Assembly (NCBI GenBank): GCA_035934235.1
Contig: DASYYB010000020.1
Span: forward strand, 27,981-91,980
DNA from: REEB95 sp035934235
Lineage (GTDB): Bacteria; Pseudomonadota; Alphaproteobacteria; ATCC43930; CGMCC-115725
Direction: 5' to 3'
DNA: 64,000 bases
Below the pieces are notes generated by a model. That model was not told where the DNA came from and searched no databases. It saw nothing but the letters and a program-made list of their open reading frames with translations. Below are positions 38,358-46,637 of this stretch, piece by piece. Position numbers and translations under genes: made by a program. How positions within the stretch are numbered: the stretch's first letter is position 1; the number at the start of each line of letters is the position of its first letter.

Positions 38358-38753
38358 ATGAAGAAGCGTGCAGCGACCAAGGGCCAATCCCCTTCCCGGC
38401 TGATCGACGCGCGGATCAAGCAACTGGACGATTGGCGGGGCAAGACGCTCGCCCAAGTCCGCGCGCTCATCAAGCAGGCGGACCCGGACGTCGTCGAGGA
38501 ATGGAAATGGCGCGGCGTTCCGGTTTGGCATCACGATGGAATGATCTGCACCGGCGAGACCTACAAGAGCGTCGTGAAGCTGACCTTCGCCAAGGGCGCC
38601 GTGCTCAAGGACCCGTCCGGTTTGTTCAACGCGAGCCTTGAAGGCAACGTCCGGCGCGCCATCGATCTGCATGAGGGCGACGAAATCGATCGGAATGCGT
38701 TCAAGACGCTCATCCGCGCGGCGGTGGCGCTGAACCGATCCTCGGTCCGATAA
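38358..38753 (+). CDS. DUF1801-type (YdhG-like) protein
   Basis: 131 residues from MKKRAATKGQSPSRLIDARI. IKQLDDWRGKTLAQVRALIKQADPDVVEEWKWRGVPVWHHDGMIC, then GETYKSVVKLTFAKGAVLKDPSGLFNASLEGNVRRAID with a conserved KSVVKLTF. The pattern fits the DUF1801 fold of unknown function. Start supported by AAGGAG (12 bases). Confidence 0.8.
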   Translation: MKKRAATKGQSPSRLIDARIKQLDDWRGKTLAQVRALIKQADPDVVEEWKWRGVPVWHHDGMICTGETYKSVVKLTFAKGAVLKDPSGLFNASLEGNVRRAIDLHEGDEIDRNAFKTLIRAAVALNRSSVR

Positions 38754-38804
38754 ACGAATGGGCGAGATCGTACCAGGCAAACCACGCGTTGCCGGCAGGT
38801 TTGC

Positions 38805-38966
38805 CTAGAGCGACGTGGCGACCGTGTTGAAGGTGTTTTTCAACTTCCCGCCGACCGACGTGACCGCGGTGACGATCACGACCGCGATGAGCGCGGCGAT
38901 CAGGCCATATTCGATGGCGGTGGCGCCAGCGTCGTTGCGGATCAGCGATCGAATCAAGCGCAGCAT
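38805..38966 (-). CDS. flp: Flp/Fap-type IVb pilin (53 aa)
   Basis: MLRLIRSLIRNDAGATAIEYGLIAALIAVVIVTAVTSVGGK, ending LKNTFNTVATSL. The prepilin motif is G-ATAIEYGLIAALIAV, with Glu and Tyr at +5/+6 after the cleavage Gly, the Flp signature, and a single membrane helix. Flp pilins are assembled by Tad secretion. No tad, cpa or rcp gene is in this window, so it is an orphan copy here. Too short for routine ORF calling, but its sequence is diagnostic. Confidence 0.87.
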   Translation of the reverse strand: MLRLIRSLIRNDAGATAIEYGLIAALIAVVIVTAVTSVGGKLKNTFNTVATSL

Positions 38967-39061
38967 GTTTCGGCCATAAGTTATCGCGAGAGCGATACTT
39001 GTAGTCTCGTATGCTTAAATTTCAATAAATGCGACCGAGCTGCGGCGACGGCCGACTTCGC

Positions 39062-41122
39062 TTAGGAGCGGCCGGCGCGGCGGGCATCGCGTGCGATCGA
39101 GGTTTCGTCGAACACGCGTTCGGGCGGCAGCCAGATGCGCGCCGTGGTGCCCTTGCCGGCGGCGCTTTCGATGGTCAGCTTGCCGCCGTGCAGCTCGATC
39201 AGAGACTTGGCCAGCGGCAGGCCCAAGCCGGTGCCTTCGTAGCGCCGCGCCAGCCGATTATCCAATTGCTGGAACGGCTCGAGCGCGCGCGCGATGCTCG
39301 CCGGCTCCATGCCGATGCCGGTGTCCACGATCGCGATGTCGATGCCGTGCGGCTTTGCGCCGGACGCCGACACCCGCACCGAGCCACCCGACGGCGTGAA
39401 CTTGACGGCGTTGACGAGCAGATTGAGCAGCGCCTGCTTGAGCCGCAGACGGTCGCCGGCAATCGGCGGAAAGCTCCGGCCGATAGCGCAAACCAAGGAA
39501 ACGCCCGCCGTGCGCGCCCGTTCGAGCACCAGGCGTTCGCATTCGCCGATCAGCTCCGCGAGGTCGATGCGGTCCTGCTCGAGATGCATCTGGCCAGCGT
39601 CGATCTTCGACGTGTCGAGAATGTCGTTGATAAGCCGCAGCAGATAGGCGCCGGAGAGGTGGATGTCCTTGGCGTAGCCGCGGTAGCGCGCGTCCAGCGG
39701 GCCCAGCATGGCGTCGCGCATGATCTCGGAAAAGCCGAGGATGGCGTTCAAAGGCGTGCGCAGTTCGTGGCTCATGTTGGCGAGGAACATGGACTTGGCG
39801 GCGTTAGCGGCGTGCAGGTTGCGCGCGGTGGCCGCGAGCTCGGCGGCTTGGCGCTCGAGCTCGGCGCGAATCCGCGTCAGATCGGCTTCGCGCCGGCGCG
39901 CGTCGGTCTCGTCGATGTAGGTCGTGACGAAGCCGCCGCCCGGCAGCGGCGCACGGCGGATCTCGATCGTCCTTCCGTTGCTGCGTTTGCGCTCGAATTT
40001 CTGCGGCACGGGACGCATCGCGTTGGCGACGACGCGGCGCACGGTGGTCTCGACGTCTTCGTTTTCTGCGACCTCGTGATCGCCGTGTTCGACCATGTAG
40101 CGGATGCAGGCTTCGTAGGTATCGCCGACGCCGAACGTCCCGCGCGGGATACTGAAGAGATCAAGATAGGCGCTGTTGAGCGCCACCAAGCGACCTTGGG
40201 CGTCCACGAGGCTCACGCCGACATCCAAGTTCTCGATCAGCGTCGACAGCATCCCAGTCTGCCGTTCGAGCAGCGCGCGCGCGTCGCGGACGTCGGCTTC
40301 GCGGCGGCGGGCCTCGGTCACGTCGATATAGGCGGTGACAAAGCCGCCACTCGGCAACGGCGCACGGTGGATCTCGACGACGCGACCGGATAACCCGCGT
40401 ACACGCTCGTAATGCTGCGGTTCGCGTTTCGTGGCCTCGGTCACGACCCGCGAGACGATCGTTTCGACCGCGTCCTCCGTCCCGAATTCGCCGCGCTCAG
40501 CCATGTAGCGGATGCAATCCGCGAACCGGCCGCCCGACTTGATAGTTTCCGGCGGGATGTCGTTGACGGCGAGGTAAGCGCGATTGAAGGCAATGAAGCG
40601 GCCGTTGCGATCGACGAGCGTGACTCCGACCGGCAGGTTGTCGACCAGGGCGGACAACGCCTCGGTTTGCAGCGCCAAGCCGGCGCGTGCGTGCTCCGCT
40701 GCCGCCTCGGCGTCCTTCAACTCGGTGACGTCGGAATGGATGCTGACGAGACTGCCGTCGGGCGTGCAACGGTCGGTGATGCGCAACCAGCGGCCGCCTT
40801 GCAACAGGAGCGTATAGCTTTCGGACCGGCGGCGCTCTTCCACGCGTCGCGCCACCCATGCTTCGACGCCTTCCGCCGGCACTGGAACCTCGCCGGACGC
40901 GACGGCGGCCCGCAGGATGTCGCTGTAATGCGCGCCGATCCGATACGCCAGCGGAGTCAACTCGTGAATCTCGCGGAAGCGATGGTTGAACCAGACAACG
41001 CGGTCGTCCGGACCGTAGAGCACGACGCCGTCGCCCAGCGACTGAATCGCGTTCTCGAGCCTGGCGAGATGATCGCGCGCACCAAACGCGCGCGCCATCC
41101 GTTCGAGAATGCTACGAATCAT
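39062..41122 (-). CDS. Triple-PAS sensor histidine kinase
   Basis: 686 residues, no membrane helix. Three PAS_7-type sensor domains (about 20-135, 150-270, 290-410), each with a similar HxxADCIRYM-like core (for example FADCIRYMAERGEFG, YEACIRYMVEHGDHE). HisKA at about 440-510 has FLANMSHELRTPLNAILGFSEIM with phospho-acceptor His near 452. HATPase_c at about 560-670 has LLNLLVNAVKFTPSGGSV, DTGIGMEP and GTGLGLPLAKSLIELHGG. No receiver domain. It should be a cytoplasmic kinase; its response regulator is not adjacent. Confidence 0.9.
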   Translation of the reverse strand: MIRSILERMARAFGARDHLARLENAIQSLGDGVVLYGPDDRVVWFNHRFREIHELTPLAYRIGAHYSDILRAAVASGEVPVPAEGVEAWVARRVEERRRSESYTLLLQGGRWLRITDRCTPDGSLVSIHSDVTELKDAEAAAEHARAGLALQTEALSALVDNLPVGVTLVDRNGRFIAFNRAYLAVNDIPPETIKSGGRFADCIRYMAERGEFGTEDAVETIVSRVVTEATKREPQHYERVRGLSGRVVEIHRAPLPSGGFVTAYIDVTEARRREADVRDARALLERQTGMLSTLIENLDVGVSLVDAQGRLVALNSAYLDLFSIPRGTFGVGDTYEACIRYMVEHGDHEVAENEDVETTVRRVVANAMRPVPQKFERKRSNGRTIEIRRAPLPGGGFVTTYIDETDARRREADLTRIRAELERQAAELAATARNLHAANAAKSMFLANMSHELRTPLNAILGFSEIMRDAMLGPLDARYRGYAKDIHLSGAYLLRLINDILDTSKIDAGQMHLEQDRIDLAELIGECERLVLERARTAGVSLVCAIGRSFPPIAGDRLRLKQALLNLLVNAVKFTPSGGSVRVSASGAKPHGIDIAIVDTGIGMEPASIARALEPFQQLDNRLARRYEGTGLGLPLAKSLIELHGGKLTIESAAGKGTTARIWLPPERVFDETSIARDARRAGRS

Positions 41123-41342
41123 GCGGCGACCTCGACGGGGTTTTGACCCGCAGGGTCCGTCGCGGCCGTGCAGGGCCGCGGATGGGATCGCATACCGGCC
41201 ATAACCTGCCGTCCACACGCGCAGTTTTGCCGGCTCGCAGCATACGAACGCATGCTTTAATAAACGCTAACGAAGAACCAATCCGACCGCGTTCTTCGCG
41301 GTTTGCCGGCCTAAATTCGGCGCTAGCGCCGCCAGCACGGCG

Positions 41343-42002
41343 TTACTTGCCGAGTTTCTTGTCCTGCGTTGCCAGCGATCGTTCCTTCTGCTCCTGCAAC
41401 GTCTTGACCGAAAGCTTGCGCATCAACGTCGGATTGCGGAGCCGCGTGTCCTGACCCCGCACCGGATTCTGGATCGCTTCCTCGAGCGAATGCGCCCACT
41501 TCCATTCCTCGCGCGGCCGCGCCTTTTGCCCCGACGCCAGCTGATCCAAACCCCAGAAGATTTCGAGCCGGTGGTTGTCGGGATCGCGGAACTCGACCGC
41601 GATCTGCACGCCAGCGCGGCGGCGGCCTTCGAAGTCGATCGGCACGTTGTGCTTTTCCAGATGCGCCCGCGCTTCGAGCACCTCGTCCAAGCTCGCGACC
41701 TCGAACGCGATGTGGTTGAGTTCGTAATTGTGGTTCGGCTGGTCCTTTTCCATGGACCCGACCAGAGCCAAAGAATGATGGTCGGGACCACAGCGCAGGA
41801 AAGCCATGCCGCCTGGCGCCATGTCGGCGGGATAGATGTCGGAAACCTCGAAACCCATGATCTCGGTATAGAATCTGATCGAGCGTTCGAGATCGGCGCA
41901 GTTGATCACGATGTGGCCGAGCTTGCCGAGCTTGAACGGCAAGTCCTTGGGTTTGACGTAGCGCCGCTTGAGTTCTTCGACCTTGGCCTGATCGATCGCC
42001 AT
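41343..42002 (-). CDS. VOC-family (extradiol dioxygenase/glyoxalase-fold) protein
   Basis: 219 residues. GHIVINCADLERSIRFYTEIMGFEVSDIYP begins the VOC domain with the first metal His, followed by LNHIAFEVASLDEVLEARAHLE with a second His, and DPDNHRLEIFWGLD with the third ligand Glu. The C-terminal 60 residues are a charged tail (ATQDKKLGK) resembling those in biphenyl/catechol 2,3-dioxygenase-like proteins. Substrate unknown. The start codon is the first ATG after GAGGCGCG. Confidence 0.8.
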   Translation of the reverse strand: MAIDQAKVEELKRRYVKPKDLPFKLGKLGHIVINCADLERSIRFYTEIMGFEVSDIYPADMAPGGMAFLRCGPDHHSLALVGSMEKDQPNHNYELNHIAFEVASLDEVLEARAHLEKHNVPIDFEGRRRAGVQIAVEFRDPDNHRLEIFWGLDQLASGQKARPREEWKWAHSLEEAIQNPVRGQDTRLRNPTLMRKLSVKTLQEQKERSLATQDKKLGK

Positions 42003-42081
42003 GACGCGCCTCGCATTTCCCCCGTGCGTCGAAACCTTAGCGCCGGGCGAGGTCGAAGTCAGCAGGTGGCGGAGCGGCGCG

Positions 42082-42564
42082 CTAGAGCGCGCGGTACATG
42101 ATCAGGGCGTCCACCGGACCGAGGCGCGGATGGCGGAAGGCGCCGGGCAGCCGGCCGACCGCGGCGAAGCCACAGCGCTCCCACAACTGAACGGCGCGCC
42201 CGTTGGTGGCGACGACGAAATTGAACTGCATGGCGCGGAAGCCGCGCGCCCGCGCCGCGTCGAGTGAATGCACGCACATGGCGTGGGCGACGCCGCGGCC
42301 GGTGGCTTCGGCAGCGGTGACGTAGCCGCAATTGGCGACGTGCGCGCCGCCGCCCTGCTGGTTCGCTTGCAGATAATAGGTGCCGACGATCGCACCGTCG
42401 GTCTCGGCGACGAAGACTTCGTGTCCGGGCGCGCGCCAATACGCCAGCGCGTCGTCCCGGCTCCAGTCATGTGGCAACGCATAGGTCTCGCCGGCGGCGA
42501 TCACCGGACCGATGATGCGCCAGATGGCATCGTCGTCATGCGCCGTTGCCGGACGGATCTGCAT
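42082..42564 (-). CDS. GNAT-family N-acetyltransferase
   Basis: 160 residues from MQIRPATAHDDDAIWRII. EVFVAETDGAIVGTYYLQANQ, then HVANCGYVTAAEATGRGVAHAMCVHSLDAARARGF (acetyl-CoA-binding R/Q-x-x-G-x-G/A-like AEATGRGVAHAM) and NFVVATNGRAVQLWERCGFAAVGRLPGAFRHPRLG are the motifs of GNAT enzymes of the phosphinothricin-acetyltransferase type. The target amine is not known. Starts downstream of the PAS_5 gene on the other strand. Confidence 0.87.
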   Translation of the reverse strand: MQIRPATAHDDDAIWRIIGPVIAAGETYALPHDWSRDDALAYWRAPGHEVFVAETDGAIVGTYYLQANQQGGGAHVANCGYVTAAEATGRGVAHAMCVHSLDAARARGFRAMQFNFVVATNGRAVQLWERCGFAAVGRLPGAFRHPRLGPVDALIMYRAL

Positions 42565-42655
42565 CGCGCCAGTGTGGCGGCAGTGGCGACGGTTGGAAAG
42601 GGCGACCGGCTTGCGCCTGGGCCGGCGAAGGCGCACCGTGACGGCGAGGAGTGGG

Positions 42656-43141
42656 ATGGCCGACGACGTGTTCGCGTTGCTCGCGCCAGGCGCCGACTTG
42701 CCGCCCAGCGACAAGCGGACTGCTGACCTCTACCGTTATTGGCTGTCGATCCGGCCATCGCCTGGACTGCTTCCCGGCCGGCGGAATTTCCATCCGACCG
42801 ACGTTCCGCAATTGCTGCAATGGATTTGGCTGGTCGACGTGCAGCGCAAACCGCTGCGCTTCAAGTACCGACTGGTCGGTACGGCGCATGTCGACGCCGC
42901 CGGCTCGAATCCGACCGGGCGATGGTACGACGACGCTCATCCGCGGTTTCGTGGCTCGAACGCCTATCCGCAGTTCGTCGCTGTGGCCGAACGGGCGCAG
43001 GTGGCGTTCTATCGCGGACCACCGGTTTATGTCATCGATCACCAGCACAAGACGATCGAGCGGCTGATCCTGCCGATGGCGCAGAATGGCCGCGACGTCG
43101 ACATGCTGCTGGCGATAACGGCGCTCGATCCGCAGGTTTAG
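42656..43141 (+). CDS. PAS_5-domain protein
   Basis: 161 residues from MADDVFALLAPGADLPPSDK. DLYRYWLSIRPSPGLLPGRRNFHPTDVPQLLQWIWLVDVQRKPLRFKYRLVGT is the canonical PAS_5 N-terminal motif (alphaproteobacterial stand-alone PAS), ending in ERLILPMAQNGRDVDMLLAITAL. Probably binds a small ligand and interacts with signalling partners; unknown. GGCGAGGAGTGGG before ATG. Confidence 0.85.
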   Translation: MADDVFALLAPGADLPPSDKRTADLYRYWLSIRPSPGLLPGRRNFHPTDVPQLLQWIWLVDVQRKPLRFKYRLVGTAHVDAAGSNPTGRWYDDAHPRFRGSNAYPQFVAVAERAQVAFYRGPPVYVIDHQHKTIERLILPMAQNGRDVDMLLAITALDPQV

Positions 43142-43171
43142 CGGCGGCGCGGCAGACGCGGGAACGAATTC

Positions 43172-43471
43172 CTATAGCGATACGGTCGGCGGCGGTTCGT
43201 CGGGAGCACGCAGCCTTTTCGCGGCGACCGGCGGTTGAAACCGCCGCGCGATCTCCGCTTCGTCCAGGAACACGCCAGCAGGGCCGGCGATCTGGAAGAC
43301 GATGAAGCCCAGCTTAATAAGATGGCGGGCGCGCTCGACCGCGGCGGCCTCGGATTTCTCAACCGCTTGACTCCATTCCCCCGATTCCGGTCGGCGCGTT
43401 TCCCAGAAAATAATCCAGCGCTCGCCCGTGTCGTATTCAGGCGCGGCTTTGAACGAGGTGCGGTGCGGCAT
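43172..43471 (-). CDS. Hypothetical protein (99 aa)
   Basis: Not recognised. MPHRTSFKAAPEYDTGERWIIFWETRRPESGEWSQAVEKSEAAAVERARHLIKLGFIVFQIAG with an acidic Pro-rich end (LRAPDEPPPTVSL). The YD-GERWIIFW and LGFIVFQI segments suggest a small alpha/beta fold. It is one of three small leftward genes in a row with the next two. Confidence 0.5.
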   Translation of the reverse strand: MPHRTSFKAAPEYDTGERWIIFWETRRPESGEWSQAVEKSEAAAVERARHLIKLGFIVFQIAGPAGVFLDEAEIARRFQPPVAAKRLRAPDEPPPTVSL

Positions 43472-43509
43472 GTCTTTGCTATCCGTCTTTTGCTGTTTTC
43501 AACAACGGG

Positions 43510-43749
43510 CTAAAGCGCCGGCTTGCGGCGTGCCACGGCGGTGGCCGCTTTTCTGTCCGCCTCTTCTTTTTCTTCTTTTTCCTTCGCTAGGCGCAGCGCG
43601 CGCAGACGCGCCATTTTCGCCGCCTCCTCCTGCCGCTCTTTGTCCCGGGCCTGGCGGAATTCCTCGTCCTTAGTCCTTTCTTTCGTCCTTTCCTTGCCGA
43701 ACAAGGTTTGCGCCCGGCTTCGCGCGACATCCCGTTCCGAGCTTCCCAT
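43510..43749 (-). CDS. Highly charged coiled-coil protein (79 aa)
   Basis: MGSSERDVARSRAQTLFGKERTKERTKDEEFRQARDKERQEEAAKMARLRALRLAKEKEEKEEADRK is almost continuous Glu/Lys/Arg heptad, ending KPAL. It may be real because its codon pattern is confined to this frame, but the composition also arises from low-complexity DNA. No function assigned. Confidence 0.42.
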   Translation of the reverse strand: MGSSERDVARSRAQTLFGKERTKERTKDEEFRQARDKERQEEAAKMARLRALRLAKEKEEKEEADRKAATAVARRKPAL

Positions 43750-43774
43750 CAGCGATCTCCTTCCAATCTTCCCG

Positions 43775-44065
43775 TCAGAGCCGGGGCGGTTCAGCGCCGA
43801 TTAAGCGAAGCACCCGCGGCCGCAACACGCCCGGGTCGTACCCGGCGGCGTTGCACGCGGCCTGAAAATCCACATCGTTGCGGATGAACCAACTGCGCGC
43901 GTCCTCACGAATCTGCGCGCGCAGGAGCTGGCTGGAAACGGTCGCCACGTCGTTCAACGCGTCCTGGAGCGCACGGCTGATGACGGCGCACCACAATTGC
44001 CGTTCCCGTGACTCATGAAGAATCTGCTCACTTCGACCGATGTTTTCGACCGCGACGGCCTGCAT
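43775..44065 (-). CDS. Hypothetical protein (96 aa)
   Basis: MQAVAVENIGRSEQILHESRERQLWCAVISRALQDALNDVATVSSQLLRAQIREDARSWFIRNDVDFQAACNAAGYDPGVLRPRVLRLIG. The DARSWFIRNDVDFQAACNAAG segment with an ensuing V-L-R-P-R-V-L-R helix is seen in short Hyphomicrobiales proteins of unknown role. It is 14 bases upstream of rpsU and may be part of the same transcript. Confidence 0.58.
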   Translation of the reverse strand: MQAVAVENIGRSEQILHESRERQLWCAVISRALQDALNDVATVSSQLLRAQIREDARSWFIRNDVDFQAACNAAGYDPGVLRPRVLRLIGAEPPRL

Positions 44066-44079
44066 CGCCGGACTCCGAA

Positions 44080-44283
44080 CTAATAGCCTTCGCGCTCCAT
44101 GCGTTTGCGCATCGTCTTGCGGTGACGCCGCACGGCTTCGGCCTTCTCGCGCACGCGGCGCTCCGATGGCTTCTCGTAGGCGCGCCGGCGCTTCATTTCG
44201 CGGAAAACGCCTTCGCGCTGCATTCTCTTCTTCAGAACGCGCAGCGCCTGACCGACGTCGTTGTCCCTGACGAAGACTTGCAA
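44080..44283 (-). CDS. rpsU: 30S ribosomal protein S21
   Basis: 67 residues, with the S21 signature MQVFVRDNDVGQALRVLKKRMQREGVFREMKRRRAYEKPSERRVREKAEAVRR and a basic C terminus. Binds the 30S platform and acts in initiation. It is 15 bases downstream of infA in the same direction, so cspA, infA and rpsU probably form a cold-shock/translation operon. A second cspA-infA pair in the prophage lacks rpsU. Confidence 0.93.
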   Translation of the reverse strand: MQVFVRDNDVGQALRVLKKRMQREGVFREMKRRRAYEKPSERRVREKAEAVRRHRKTMRKRMEREGY

Positions 44284-44298
44284 ACCCGGTCTCCTCGA

Positions 44299-44571
44299 TT
44301 ATCGCCGACGGTTAAATCGCCGGGGTGCGCCCGTGGCCGGCATGGCGCGTTCGTCCTTGTGCCGGAAATTGATACGCCCCTTGGTAAGATCGTACGGGGT
44401 CAGTTCTACCGTGACCCGGTCGCCCGCCAGCATGCGGATGCGCGCCTTGCGCATCTTTCCCGAGGCATAAGCGAGAATCTCGTGCTCGTTATCGAGCCGG
44501 ACGCGGAACCGCGCGTCGGGCAAAAGCTCGAGCACGGTGCCGTCGACCTCGATCAAGGCCTCCTTGGCCAT
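44299..44571 (-). CDS. infA: Translation initiation factor IF-1-like protein (copy 2)
   Basis: 90 residues from MAKEALIEVDGTVLELLPDARFRVRLDNEHEILAYASGKMRKARIRMLAGDRVTVELTPYDLTKGRINFRHK, ending PRRFNRRR. The OB-fold and the C-terminal extension closely parallel the cargo copy at 10099-10374. The ATG is chosen by homology (19 residues downstream of the longest frame). cspA lies 135 bases upstream, rpsU 15 bases downstream. Confidence 0.9.
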   Translation of the reverse strand: MAKEALIEVDGTVLELLPDARFRVRLDNEHEILAYASGKMRKARIRMLAGDRVTVELTPYDLTKGRINFRHKDERAMPATGAPRRFNRRR

Positions 44572-44706
44572 CGCGAATCTCCAAGGAAAGACCGGGCGCC
44601 GGGAGGACACGGAGACGTCCCCTCCCACGCCGCTTTTTCGAAAGACGCGTGCCCGACCGACGGATCGGGAGAAATTCGCCCGGAGATCGCCGTCCGGGCG
44701 TCGCCG

Positions 44707-44913
44707 TTAGACGAGCTTCAGATTGGCCGCCGAGGTCTTGCCCTGCTGGCCTTGCTCAAGATCGAAGCTGACCTTCTGTCCTTCGTTCAACGCGCCGATG
44801 CCGGCGCGTTCGACCGCGGAAATATGCACGAAAACATCCTTGCTGCCGCTTTCGGGCTGGATGAAACCATAGCCCTTTTGGGCGTTGAACCATTTAACAG
44901 TGCCGATAGCCAT
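44707..44913 (-). CDS. cspA: Cold-shock protein, CspA family (copy 2)
   Basis: 68 residues: MAIGTVKWFNAQKGYGFIQPESGSKDVFVHISAVERAGIGALNEGQKVSFDLEQGQQGKTSAANLKLV. RNP1 (KGYGFI) and RNP2 (DVFVHI) are intact. The 5' leader is T-rich just before GGAG, as in cold-shock mRNAs. The gene heads cspA-infA-rpsU. Its protein differs from the cargo CspA at roughly a quarter of positions, so the two pairs are not a very recent duplication. Confidence 0.93.
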   Translation of the reverse strand: MAIGTVKWFNAQKGYGFIQPESGSKDVFVHISAVERAGIGALNEGQKVSFDLEQGQQGKTSAANLKLV

Positions 44914-45139
44914 TGCTTAGAACTCCAAAAAAACATCGCCCGCAGGATGCGGCGACGGATCGGTCATCGAAGGGAACTGGGTACAGGATCGGACTCACCC
45001 TGCGGGCGGTCCAAATAGCAGGCCGAACCCGGCCTCATCATTGACGCACCTTATGGATTTACGCCCTCCGAGGCAAGGATTGTTCGTCAAGACAACCCCT
45101 GCGCTGCGCGCTCGCCCGTGTCTGGGTCCGGGATCCCGT

Positions 45140-45352
45140 TTACCCGCCGCGAAACAAGGAATCAGCCCGTCTTTCGGGTGGAAGCGCATAGACCTTGCGC
45201 TCGCGGTCCCAGACCTCGACGGCGGTAAAGCCGTCTCGCGTCGCCAGCATGGCAATGGCAATTTCGCGGGCGTCGTCGTCATGATAGCAGTCGAGTAGGT
45301 CCTCGACCTTCCGAATATGATCATCGCGAAGGAAATAGACGCGATATGACAT
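45140..45352 (-). CDS. Hypothetical protein (70 aa)
   Basis: MSYRVYFLRDDHIRKVEDLLDCYHDDDAREIAIAMLATRDGFTAVEVWDRERKVYALPPERR. The mix of an initial beta strand, an acidic DCYHDDDA loop and a terminal WDRERKVY is seen in small rhizobial proteins of unknown function. Its flanks (44914-45139, 45353-45565) contain no gene I can support. Confidence 0.5.
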   Translation of the reverse strand: MSYRVYFLRDDHIRKVEDLLDCYHDDDAREIAIAMLATRDGFTAVEVWDRERKVYALPPERRADSLFRGG

Positions 45353-45565
45353 TGCCGTTCACCCCGTGACCTCTTGGGCAGGCGGGAGTGCGCGCGGTTT
45401 TTTTGATCAGATTTGGCGTGTCTCTCAGCCGTCGGCGCCTGAAAGGCGAAGCCAACGATACATGCATTGTCGCACGAAAATAGTCGGCGGGCGAGTCGTT
45501 TCGGCCCGAGAGCCCGCATTACGTTGCGGCGGCGCGCTCGATCCGCAGGCGTGAGCGGGGGCGCG

Positions 45566-46093
45566 TTACAGCCCATAGAACGCCCGGAGCGCACCGAGCG
45601 CGCCGAGAAGAATGCCCGACGCGGTTTCAGGCGACAGCGCGCGGCCGTTCCAGCCAGCGCGCAGGCTCCAGTCCTTGAGCGTCCAGCCGCAGCCGAGCAC
45701 GTGCCAGACGCAGGATCCCGCCGGTGACGCCGCGCCGCCGAGCGCGGTGAGTGCGGCCCACACCTTGCGCCGCGCATCCAAGGCGCGCGCCGATGCCGGC
45801 ATGTCGCGCGCACCTTGCGGCACGCGGCGCAGATCGGGCGCGCCCAACGGATCGAGCTGCGCCAGCATGAACACGGCATGGAAATCGTCGCCGGCCTGGC
45901 GCATCTCGCCGGTGATCGTGCCCTGGCGCTGGAGGCGCGCCAGCGTGTCCTCGGCACGATAAGGCCGCGCCGGCCGGCCGTGTTCGTCGGCGATGGCACG
46001 CGGCAGCAAGGCCAAATCGCCCTTGGCCCATCGTTCGGGCGTCGGCGCGAGCGCTTCGAGCCGCGGCGGACGGGATTTGTGCAATCGGGTCAT
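45566..46093 (-). CDS. DUF6456-like protein (phage-immunity-region type)
   Basis: 175 residues from MTRLHKSRPPRLEALAPTP; AAGGA 8 bases before ATG. HGRPARPYRAEDTLARLQRQGTITGEMRQAGDDFHAVFMLAQLDPLGAPDLRRVP resembles DUF6456 proteins, which often sit near phage or phage-like repressors, and WHVLGCGWTLKDWSLRAGWNGRALSPETASGILLGALGAL carries a putative HTH. It is 16 bases downstream of the GcrA-C-like gene in one leftward unit divergent from the S24 repressor. Confidence 0.6.
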   Translation of the reverse strand: MTRLHKSRPPRLEALAPTPERWAKGDLALLPRAIADEHGRPARPYRAEDTLARLQRQGTITGEMRQAGDDFHAVFMLAQLDPLGAPDLRRVPQGARDMPASARALDARRKVWAALTALGGAASPAGSCVWHVLGCGWTLKDWSLRAGWNGRALSPETASGILLGALGALRAFYGL

Positions 46094-46109
46094 GGCGTGT
46101 CCTTCGTTC

Positions 46110-46529
46110 TCATTCATCGTGCCCGATTGCCGACGCCGGTAGGTCGAGACCGGCGAGGCGTTCGTCGTCGCTTTCGTCGAACGGTTCGGGCGGCGCGTTG
46201 AGCCAGCCGAGTTCCGGCGGCGGCACGCCGTGGGTGTCAGCGGCGGCGATCTGGGCGTCAGCGGCGGCGATCTGGGCGTCAGCCAGTGCGGCGAATGCGG
46301 GACTTGCCGGTGCGACCGCGCAGAGCGCGCGATGCCAGGCGCAATAGGAGCCGCCAGCCAACGCCGGCCGGTCGCAGAATGGCGTTGCGCCCGGCGCAAC
46401 CACGTAGCCGCACAAGCCGGCGCGTGGCAGCGCGAAGGCGGTGACAGGCACCACCGGTGGCGTTATCGTCGTACTTGTTTTGTTCTCTTTCTGGAGCAAG
46501 CATTCATGGCGCCGGATTCCCTCCTTCAT
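46110..46529 (-). CDS. GcrA C-terminal-like zinc-finger protein
   Basis: 139 residues from MKEGIRRHECLLQKENKTST. AGLCGYVVAPGATPFCDRPALAGGSYCAWHRALC (about 48-81) is the Cys-Cys-Cys-His motif of the GcrA C terminus; no GcrA N-terminal sigma-binding HTH is present. The C-terminal half has ADAQIAAADAQIAAAD, encoded by a tandem 21-base repeat, and an acidic tail. It may act as a stand-alone regulator. Divergent from the S24 repressor across 108 bases. Confidence 0.62.
   Translation of the reverse strand: MKEGIRRHECLLQKENKTSTTITPPVVPVTAFALPRAGLCGYVVAPGATPFCDRPALAGGSYCAWHRALCAVAPASPAFAALADAQIAAADAQIAAADTHGVPPPELGWLNAPPEPFDESDDERLAGLDLPASAIGHDE
46236..46283 (-). repeat. 21-bp tandem repeat inside the GcrA-C-like gene
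   Basis: Two full copies of a 21-base unit (46236-46256, 46257-46277) plus six bases of a third. It encodes a DAQIAAA heptapeptide repeat and keeps frame, so it can expand or contract without disrupting the protein. Confidence 0.82.
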
Positions 46530-46637
46530 CGGTCTTTCTCCTTCGGGAATGCGCGACCGACGCGTGATCGGCGTCCGGCCACTTGGTCTCACCGTACGCT
46601 CGACCCGGTGGCGTGTCAACGTAAAATGCGTATAGCC

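Noticed and set aside
46236..46283. Possible CRISPR
   Set aside because: Only two units, no spacers, and the repeat is coding with a heptapeptide; no cas genes.
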